The position numbers were made by a program, and so were the translations under genes. The notes beneath the pieces are model-generated. The model was not told where the DNA came from. It saw only the letters and a program-made list of their open reading frames with translations, and searched no databases. 6,659 bases of DNA from positions 1 through 6,659 of the forward strand of contig JBBQHE010000230.1 in the NCBI GenBank assembly GCA_038323655.1, in the 5' to 3' direction. The DNA is from Humitalea sp038323655. Lineage in GTDB: Bacteria; Pseudomonadota; Alphaproteobacteria; Acetobacterales; Acetobacteraceae. Numbering within the stretch: the first letter of the stretch is position 1; the number at the start of each line of letters is the position of its first letter. Shown here in pieces: positions 1-4,843 of the stretch.

Positions 1-597
1 TGCCATCGCGGCCAGCCGGTTCCGGCCTATGTCCGGGCCACCGAACCGCCGCCGCGTCCCGGTTTCCTGCAGACGCCGGGCATTCAGAATGTGGCCGCCC
101 CCGCCGTCGGATTGTCGTCATTGCCGTCGGAACCTTTCACGGCGTTCCTGCTGCAGGACCAGAACATCCGCGTGGCGCAGCAGATCGTTGGCCGCACACC
201 GGCCGGCGCGCCTTCGGTCAAGGCGACGGAATGGACCTATGCGCTGATGATGCACATGTCCACGTCGCTTGGCGTGAACTGCGCCTTCTGTCACAACACC
301 CGGAACTTCGCGGGTTGGGACAACAGCCCGCCGCAGCGGACCACCGCCTGGTACGGCATCCGGATGGTACGTGACATCAACAACACCTTCATCGTGCCGC
401 TGACCCCGGTTTGGGCAGCGAATCCGAACGGCCCCCCGGCCGGCCCGCATCAGGCGCGCCTGGGCGTCGGTGGCGATGCGTTGAAGGTCAACTGCACGAC
501 CTGTCATCAGGGTGCCTACAAGCCGTTGCTGGGCGTGCCGATGTTGGCCGATTATCCGGAACTGCGCCGCATCAACGCCACGGTGGCGCTGCGCTGA
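1..597 (+). CDS. pufC: Photosynthetic reaction centre tetraheme cytochrome c subunit, C-terminal part (5' truncated)
   Basis: PufC sits on the periplasmic face of the purple-bacterial reaction centre and passes electrons from a soluble or anchored carrier to the oxidised special pair through four c-type hemes. Frame 1 is open from base 1, so the gene starts left of the window. Its first two visible residues, Cys-His, are evidently the end of the second CxxCH motif. The third motif (CAFCH) is at 280-294 and the fourth (CTTCH) at 493-507. The Met codon at 247 lies 11 residues before the first Cys of heme 3, which is the spacing of the known axial Met in the Blastochloris viridis protein. Family hallmarks include the MMHMS segment, the NTRNF segment after heme 3, TAWYGIRMVRD, and QGAYKPLLG after heme 4. 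The stop is TGA at 595-597. The lipoprotein signal and hemes 1-2 lie outside. The gene is normally last in the puf operon, so the reaction-centre L and M genes are expected just upstream (inference). Confidence 0.96.
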   Translation, partial: CHRGQPVPAYVRATEPPPRPGFLQTPGIQNVAAPAVGLSSLPSEPFTAFLLQDQNIRVAQQIVGRTPAGAPSVKATEWTYALMMHMSTSLGVNCAFCHNTRNFAGWDNSPPQRTTAWYGIRMVRDINNTFIVPLTPVWAANPNGPPAGPHQARLGVGGDALKVNCTTCHQGAYKPLLGVPMLADYPELRRINATVALR

Positions 598-658
598 GGC
601 TGGCCCGTCCTGGCTGCACCAATGCTTCGGGCCGCCAGTGCGGTCCGAAGTCGTGTTT

Positions 659-681
659 GGCGCCCCGATGTGTGGGGCGCC
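659..681 (+). other. Hairpin downstream of pufC
   Basis: A perfect 8-bp stem is formed by GGCGCCCC (659-666) and GGGGCGCC (674-681) around a 7-base loop. It has no T-run, so it is not an intrinsic terminator by itself. It may protect the pufC mRNA 3' end or pause polymerase before the terminator that follows. An alternative 7-bp pairing, GCCCCGA (662-668) with TCGGGGC (685-691), overlaps it, so two structures could exclude each other. The pairing is seen directly; the role is inferred. Confidence 0.5.
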
Positions 682-694
682 GCGTCGGGGCAAT

Positions 695-726
695 AAAAAA
701 GGCCGCTCCTTAAGGAGCGGCCTTTT
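695..726. terminator. Bidirectional intrinsic terminator between convergent genes
   Basis: Bases 701-722 are a perfect 22-bp palindrome (half-site GGCCGCTCCTT), preceded by six A (695-700) and followed by four T (723-726). Read on + it gives a GC-rich stem and a T-run, suited to ending the pufC transcript. Read on - it gives the same stem followed by six U, suited to ending the diheme cytochrome transcript, whose stop codon is only about 25 bp away. Its position between the two converging stops matches a shared terminator. Confidence 0.88.
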
Positions 727-747
727 CCTTGTCTGCGCCAGGGAGCC

Positions 748-1764
748 TCAGGGCAGTGGCTGCGGCGCGGAAGACAGCGTGCGCAGATAGGCGATGATAT
801 CAGCCCGCTGCTTGACATCCGCGATGCCAGCGAAGGCCATACGGGTGCCTGGCATGTAGCGCATCGGCGCCTGCAACCAGCCGTTCAGCTCTTCATAAGA
901 CCAGGGCTTGGCAGCCAAGGCCCGGTTGGCGGCGGAGTAGTTGAAGCCTTCGACATGCGCGTGCGGCGCGCCGACGACGTTCCACAGGTTCGGGCCGACC
1001 CCGTTGCGCCCGCCCTCGGTGAAGGTGTGGCAGATGCCACAGTTGCGACGCGCCAGCTGCTCGCCAGTCGCAATATCAGCACTGGCCAGCAGTGGACCGA
1101 CCGGCTCAAGTGCTGGTGCAGCAGGTGCTGCGGCGGGCGCAGCTACCACGACCGGCGCTGCTACGGATGGCGCTGCCGCGGCAGGAGCGGCCGCCGCGGG
1201 CGATTCCGCGGCGATGTCGGCCGCGGACGGAAGAGCGGCAGGCGTGGCCGCCAGCGTGCGCAGATATGCGATGACGTCCGCGCGCTGCTGGTTGTTGGTA
1301 AGACCGGTGTAGGCCATGCGCGTGCCGGGCGCGTACTGCGCGGGCTTCCACAGCCACTGGTTCAGCTCGGCATAACTCCAGGGTTTGTCGGCCATGGCGC
1401 GGATGGCCGCCGAGTAGTTGAACCCCTCAGCATGCGCATGCTTGGCGTTGACGATGCTGTAGAGGTTCGGCCCGACGCCTGACCGCCCACCTTCATTGAC
1501 GCTGTGGCAAACCGCACACTGGCGGCCAAACACGGTCTGGCCGTTGGCAACGTCGGCCGTCGCCAACAAGGCCATGATGGGGTCTGCCCGGGTCGGAGCC
1601 GCGGCCGCCACCGGGGTTGCCGGTGCATCGGGGCCGAGGCGGATTGCCAAGCCATGCGGCGTTTCCGGCGTAACCAGGACCTTGCCGATGAAACCGGTCA
1701 CCATAAAGGCGATTCCGGCCGTCAGCACCGCCCCGAAGACCTTGTTCACTTCGAGTGAGCTCAT
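748..1764 (-). CDS. Membrane-anchored diheme cytochrome c with two tandem class I domains (CycM/cytochrome cy-like)
   Basis: This 338-residue protein has a short N-terminus, an uncleaved signal-anchor helix at about residues 9-31, then two periplasmic class I cytochrome c domains at about 66-171 and 225-330. They are joined by an Ala/Pro-rich linker (about 172-222). Heme is bound by CAVCH (83-87) and CGICH (242-246). The likely axial Met residues are 150 and 309, each in the motif PGTRM and each exactly 67 residues after its first heme Cys. The two domains align without gaps at about 63% identity (my count by eye). The start MSSLEVNKVFGAVLTAG matches the anchor of CycM/cytochrome cy proteins, which carry electrons from the bc1 complex to oxidases or reaction centres, but those usually have one heme domain. 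The next in-frame Met (residue 21) would cut the anchor, so ATG at 1762-1764 is preferred, with a weak AGGGG 11 bases upstream. The gene converges with pufC, making a photosynthetic role plausible but unproven. Confidence 0.93.
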   Translation of the reverse strand: MSSLEVNKVFGAVLTAGIAFMVTGFIGKVLVTPETPHGLAIRLGPDAPATPVAAAAPTRADPIMALLATADVANGQTVFGRQCAVCHSVNEGGRSGVGPNLYSIVNAKHAHAEGFNYSAAIRAMADKPWSYAELNQWLWKPAQYAPGTRMAYTGLTNNQQRADVIAYLRTLAATPAALPSAADIAAESPAAAAPAAAAPSVAAPVVVAAPAAAPAAPALEPVGPLLASADIATGEQLARRNCGICHTFTEGGRNGVGPNLWNVVGAPHAHVEGFNYSAANRALAAKPWSYEELNGWLQAPMRYMPGTRMAFAGIADVKQRADIIAYLRTLSSAPQPLP

Positions 1765-1922
1765 GGAACCCGATACCCCTGCGCGATGTCACACGAACCG
1801 AGCCTGGCCAAGGCGGCCACCGGCAACGACTGGGCCTGATATGGCGTGCCGGTCGGGACTGCAACCCGCAGCGATCGGATTACACCTGCAAGCGTGACTG
1901 TCTGGTTATCCGCCAGGGTATC

Positions 1923-1951
1923 TTGCCTCGAACAAGGCAGCGGGCTATCTG
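1923..1951 (+). promoter_or_regulatory. Candidate sigma-70-type promoter for the rimP-nusA-infB operon
   Basis: TTGCCT (1923-1928) and TATCTG (1946-1951) are separated by exactly 17 bases, and the -10 is preceded by GGC as is common in high-GC alphaproteobacterial promoters. Transcription would begin near 1958, giving a leader of about 105 bases that contains the terminator at 1985-2011. Both hexamers are imperfect, so this is a weak prediction. The -35 hexamer also overlaps a 5-bp inverted repeat (TGCCT/AGGCA), of unknown meaning. Confidence 0.3.
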
Positions 1952-1984
1952 AGCACACTTACATCTTCACTGACGTTCAGAGGG

Positions 1985-2011
1985 GGTGGCCTTGCGGGGC
2001 CGCCTTTTTTT
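1985..2011 (+). terminator. Intrinsic terminator in the leader of the rimP-nusA-infB operon (possible attenuator)
   Basis: GGTGGCC (1985-1991) pairs with GGCCGCC (1998-2004) over 7 bp, including one G-U pair, around a 6-base loop. Seven T (2005-2011) follow directly. This is a textbook intrinsic terminator on the + strand. No + strand gene ends just upstream: the pufC transcript is already served by the terminator near 700, and the intervening gene is on the other strand. It therefore acts either on a short leader RNA of the rimP operon or on an unrecognised small RNA. It also shows that rimP must start downstream of 2011. Confidence 0.8.
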
Positions 2012-2017
2012 GTATCT

Positions 2018-2044
2018 GGCGCCCAGCCCTGGCCGCGGGGCGCC
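2018..2044 (+). other. Hairpin between leader terminator and rimP start
   Basis: GGCGCCC (2018-2024) and GGGCGCC (2038-2044) form a perfect 7-bp stem with a 13-base loop, beginning 7 bases after the terminator T-run and ending 20 bases before the rimP start codon. There is no T-run after it. It could shape the ribosome landing site of rimP or compete with the terminator hairpin. Pairing is seen; function is inferred. Confidence 0.45.
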
Positions 2045-2064
2045 CTGTTCAACCGGATCTGCCC

Positions 2065-2619
2065 TTGACCGCCGAGCCTCCCGCCCCTGTCGATCCCGCC
2101 GCTGACCACCCTGTACATGACGGGCTGGAAGCGCGTCTGGCAGACTGCATTCTGCCTGTTATCTTGCAGCTGGGCTACGAACTTGTCCGGGTTCAGGTCA
2201 GCGGCAAGGAACGCCCAACGGTGCAGATCATGGCTGACCGGGCCGACGGAACGATGATCGCGGTCGAGGATTGTGAGACCATCAGCCACGCCGCCGGCGC
2301 TGCGCTGGACGTGCTCGACCCGTTCAAGGGCTTGTGGAACCTGGAAGTGTCCTCCGCTGGAATTGACCGGCCGTTGACCCGCGCCAAGGACTGGAACCGC
2401 TTCGTCGGCCATATCGCCACGGCAGAGACCCAAGTGCCACTCGATGGGCGCAAGCGTTTCCGCGGCGTGGTGTTGGGGGCGGATGCCGAAACCGCTCGGC
2501 TTCGGCTGGACGATGGGACTGAGATCGCGTTGCCGCGCGCCAATTTGCGGCGGGCCAAGCTGGTCCTGACTGATGAACTGATCGCGGCGACGGCGGCACC
2601 CCCCGCCGCGCCCAACTGA
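2065..2619 (+). CDS. rimP: Ribosome maturation factor RimP
   Basis: RimP binds the free 30S subunit in the cytoplasm and is needed for its late maturation. From TTG at 2065 the protein is 184 residues, normal for the family. The N-terminal alpha/beta domain covers about 19-105, with GKERPTVQIMAD at 48-58 and the signature LEVSSAGIDRPL at 93-104. Most relatives have Pro where this one has Ala in SSxGIDRP. The C-terminal SH3-like domain covers about 110-175 (GRKRFRGVVLG to ANLRRAKLVL). The frame is open further upstream to a GTG at 1846, but those codons run through the intrinsic terminator at 1985-2011 and resemble no RimP. Between that terminator and the conserved domain there is no in-frame ATG or GTG, which leaves TTG 2065 as the only usual start. 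No good Shine-Dalgarno sequence precedes it. It is the first gene of the nusA-infB operon, 17 bp before nusA. Confidence 0.93.
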   Translation: MTAEPPAPVDPAADHPVHDGLEARLADCILPVILQLGYELVRVQVSGKERPTVQIMADRADGTMIAVEDCETISHAAGAALDVLDPFKGLWNLEVSSAGIDRPLTRAKDWNRFVGHIATAETQVPLDGRKRFRGVVLGADAETARLRLDDGTEIALPRANLRRAKLVLTDELIAATAAPPAAPN

Positions 2620-2636
2620 GAAAAAGGAGCACCGCC

Positions 2637-4190
2637 ATGGCCGTCGATGTCGCCATTGCCCGCCCGGAACTGCTGCAGGTCGCCGAGGCCGTCGCGCGGG
2701 AGAAAATGATCGAGCGTGAAGAAGTTCTTGACGCCATGGAACAGGCCATGGGCAAGGCTGGCAAGGCTAAGTATGGCCTTGAAAAAGATATCCGCGCGAC
2801 CATCGATCGCAAGAACGGTGAAGTTCGTCTGTCGCGCTGGACCGAGATCGTTGATGCCGAACCAGTCGAAAATGAGGCCACGCAACTATCGCTGCGCATT
2901 GCGGTGAAGATCAAGCCCGGTATCAAGACTGGCGAATTCATCGTCGATCCGCTGCCACCGATCGACTTCGGCCGTATTGCCGCCCAGACCGCCAAGCAGG
3001 TGATCGTGCAGCGGGTGCGCGAGGTCGAACGCCGGAAGCAGTACGACGAATACAAGGATCGCGTCGGCGAAATTGTGAACGGCATCGTCAAGCGCACCGA
3101 ATACGGAAACCTGATGGTGGACCTGGGCCGGGCCGAGGCGCTGTTGCGCCGGGACGAAACCATCGCCCGCGAAGCCTTCAAGAACGGCGACCGGGTCCGC
3201 GCCTATATCTATGACGTACGGGAAGAACCGCGCGGCCCGCAGATCTTTGTCAGCCGCACCCATCCGGGCTTTCTGGCCAAGCTCTTCGCCCAGGAAGTGC
3301 CCGAGATCTACGACGGGATCATCGAGATCAAGGCAGTGGCGCGCGACCCCGGTTCCCGCGCGAAAATGGCGGTGATTTCACGCGACCAGAGCATCGACCC
3401 TGTCGGCGCCTGCGTCGGCATGCGCGGCAGCCGTGTTCAGGCGGTGGTGGCCGAACTTCAGGGTGAAAAAATCGACATCATTCCCTGGTCGCCCGACAAC
3501 GCGACCTTCATCGTCAACGCACTGGCGCCCGCCGAGGTGACCAAGGTGGTGCTGGACGACGAGGCGCGGCGGGTCGAGGTGGTGGTGCCCGACGACCAGT
3601 TGAGCCTGGCCATCGGCCGCCGCGGCCAGAACGTTCGCCTGGCGAGCCAGCTCACCCGCTACGACGTCGATATCCTGACCGAGGCCGAGGAATCCGAGCG
3701 CCGCCAGGAGGAGTTCCGCACCAAGACTGGGCTCTTCGTCCAGGCGCTGGACGTGGATGACATGATTGCGAGCCTGTTGGTGACCGAGGGCTTCGGCACC
3801 ATCGAGGACCTGCTGGCGGTCGAGGACGAGGAACTGGCCGAGATCGAGGGCTTCGACGAGACGGTGGCAGCGGAGCTTAAGCGCCGCGCCCAGGCCTTCC
3901 TGGACGCCCGCGACGTGGAACTGGACGCCAAGCGCGTGGAATTGGGCGTCGAGGACAGCATCGTGGAAATCGGTGTCTTCACCCCTGCCATGCTTGTGGC
4001 GCTGGGCGAGAAGGGCATCAAGACGCTGGATGACTTGGCGGACCTGGCCTCGGACGAACTGGTCGAGATCGTCGGCGAGGAAGCTCTGGACGAGGAATCG
4101 GCCAATGCCGTGATCATGGCGGCCCGCGCCCATTGGTTCGACGAAGGCGAAAATGCCATGCCGGAGGCCGATGACAGCAGCCCCGCCTGA
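2637..4190 (+). CDS. nusA: Transcription termination/antitermination factor NusA
   Basis: NusA binds RNA polymerase and nascent RNA, promotes pausing and intrinsic termination, and takes part in antitermination complexes on rRNA operons. The protein is 517 residues, typical of proteobacteria. The N-terminal polymerase-binding domain covers about 1-130. The S1 domain covers about 138-205, and SRTHPGFLAKLF (206-217) leads into the KH region. KH1 has GACVGMRGSRVQAVVAEL (257-274) and KH2 has LAIGRRGQNVRLASQL (324-339). Two C-terminal acidic repeats follow (about 373-424 and 446-498), each with a helix-hairpin-helix-like core such as LLVTEGFGTIEDLL. These acidic repeats are the version found in proteobacteria and contact the alpha subunit CTD in E. 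coli. The start is ATG 2637, preceded by AAGGAG at 2624-2629 with ideal 7-base spacing. The stop TGA at 4188-4190 lies inside the next gene. The upstream leader terminator is a possible self-control point. Confidence 0.98.
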   Translation: MAVDVAIARPELLQVAEAVAREKMIEREEVLDAMEQAMGKAGKAKYGLEKDIRATIDRKNGEVRLSRWTEIVDAEPVENEATQLSLRIAVKIKPGIKTGEFIVDPLPPIDFGRIAAQTAKQVIVQRVREVERRKQYDEYKDRVGEIVNGIVKRTEYGNLMVDLGRAEALLRRDETIAREAFKNGDRVRAYIYDVREEPRGPQIFVSRTHPGFLAKLFAQEVPEIYDGIIEIKAVARDPGSRAKMAVISRDQSIDPVGACVGMRGSRVQAVVAELQGEKIDIIPWSPDNATFIVNALAPAEVTKVVLDDEARRVEVVVPDDQLSLAIGRRGQNVRLASQLTRYDVDILTEAEESERRQEEFRTKTGLFVQALDVDDMIASLLVTEGFGTIEDLLAVEDEELAEIEGFDETVAAELKRRAQAFLDARDVELDAKRVELGVEDSIVEIGVFTPAMLVALGEKGIKTLDDLADLASDELVEIVGEEALDEESANAVIMAARAHWFDEGENAMPEADDSSPA

Positions 4191-4788
4191 CGCCGAGGCG
4201 GAGCCCGCCGAGGACGAGCCCGAAACCGGTCCGACCCGGCGCTGCATCGTCACGCGCGAAACGGATGCGCGCGAGAAAATGCTGCGCTTCGTGATTGGCC
4301 CTGATGTGTCGGTGGTGCCCGATCTGGCGGCCAAGCTGCCGGGCCGGGGAATGTGGTTGAGCGCGCGGGCCGATGTGCTAGAACGCGCCGTCAACCGCGG
4401 GGCCTTTGCCAAGGCCGCGCGGCGTGCGGTGCATGCCCCCCCCGACCTTGCGTTGCGGATCGAGGATGGTCTGCGGCGCCGCGTGCGTGACCAGATCGGC
4501 CTTGCCCGGCGTGCCGGCCAAGCCGTGTCAGGGTGGGCTGCGGTGAAGGAATGGCTGCTGGCGGGGCATGTTGGCCTGCTGGTGGAAGCCGCGGACGGCA
4601 GTCTGGCCGAACGCGACCGCCTGCTTGGCAGGCGCGAGGTGCCGGTGGTGACGCCGCTGACTGCCGCCGATCTGGGCGCGGTCTTCGGCCGCGATCAGGC
4701 GGTGCATGTTGCGGTGGCACCTGGCCGATTGGCCGGTTCCATCGCGACCGAGGCGGCGCGCCTTGCGGGGTTCGCCGGAAAGAATTGA
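4171..4788 (+). CDS. YlxR (DUF448)/L7Ae-like fusion RNA-binding protein
   Basis: The protein is about 205 residues with two RNA-binding modules. The N-terminal YlxR/DUF448 part is recognised by RRCIVTRE near its start and by LPGRGMWLSARADVLERA followed by KAARR. The C-terminal part resembles L7Ae/L30e/YlxQ proteins: IGLARRAGQAVSGWAAVKEWL, then VPVVTPLTAADLGAVFGRDQAVHVAV. In Bacillus the equivalent genes ylxR and ylxQ are separate between nusA and infB, whereas in Alphaproteobacteria they are commonly fused, as here. The cellular role is not firmly settled; RNA binding tied to transcription or translation is inferred from folds and context. Two ATGs are possible. ATG 4171 has GGAGG at 4163-4167, rather close (3 bases), and gives an MTAAPPDAE start. 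ATG 4153 would add six residues (MPCRRP) and has GAAGG 5 bases upstream. Either overlaps the end of nusA (20 or 38 bp), suggesting translational coupling. Confidence 0.93.
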   Translation: MTAAPPDAEAEPAEDEPETGPTRRCIVTRETDAREKMLRFVIGPDVSVVPDLAAKLPGRGMWLSARADVLERAVNRGAFAKAARRAVHAPPDLALRIEDGLRRRVRDQIGLARRAGQAVSGWAAVKEWLLAGHVGLLVEAADGSLAERDRLLGRREVPVVTPLTAADLGAVFGRDQAVHVAVAPGRLAGSIATEAARLAGFAGKN

Positions 4789-4817
4789 TGGCCTGCGTCA
4801 GGGTTTGGCGTGGGTGA
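4788..4817 (+). other. Nine-codon ORF linking ylxR and infB (possible coupling peptide)
   Basis: ATG at 4788-4790 overlaps the stop of the ylxR gene as TGATG (4786-4790). It is followed by codons for MACVRVWRG and a TGA at 4815-4817, which overlaps another in-frame infB ATG (4817-4819), again as TGATG. A re-initiating ribosome could cross the 55-bp gap this way. The overlaps are seen directly; translation is only a guess, and such tiny ORFs often arise by chance. Confidence 0.25.
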
Positions 4818-4843
4818 TGACGGACAGGGTACCAGGCGGACGG

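Larger units (their letters stand above)
1765..2064. other. Divergent intergenic region between the cytochrome gene and rimP
   Basis: These 300 bases contain no ORF with recognisable protein similarity. They hold the start region of the minus-strand cytochrome gene and the leader of the rimP operon. A very tentative minus-strand promoter is TTGCAG (complement of 1859-1864) with ATATCA 16 bases further on (complement of 1837-1842). The plus-strand promoter candidate, terminator and hairpin are listed separately. I looked for a tRNA, a 6S-like RNA, and a TGT-N12-ACA site of the PpsR/CrtJ type that controls photosynthesis genes, and found none convincing. Confidence 0.6.

Noticed and set aside
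118..693. 191-codon minus-strand open frame opposite pufC
   Set aside because: The + strand in this stretch has two CxxCH motifs and PufC hallmarks. The antisense frame has none and would also run through the terminator region's flank.
1780..1900. Possible tRNA or 6S-like RNA, suggested by short stems such as CGGG-TTGCAGT-CCCG on the minus strand
   Set aside because: The loop lacks the TTC core of a T-arm, the stem is only 4 bp, and no acceptor or anticodon stem could be built around it. No long closing helix of 6S type was found.
1846..2064. N-terminal extension of rimP from GTG 1846
   Set aside because: The extension passes through an intrinsic terminator and a candidate promoter, and its residues do not look like RimP, which starts near 2065 by family length.
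3378..4412. 344-codon minus-strand open frame opposite nusA
   Set aside because: It mirrors nusA codons, shows no domain, and its composition is that of a complement of a high-GC gene.
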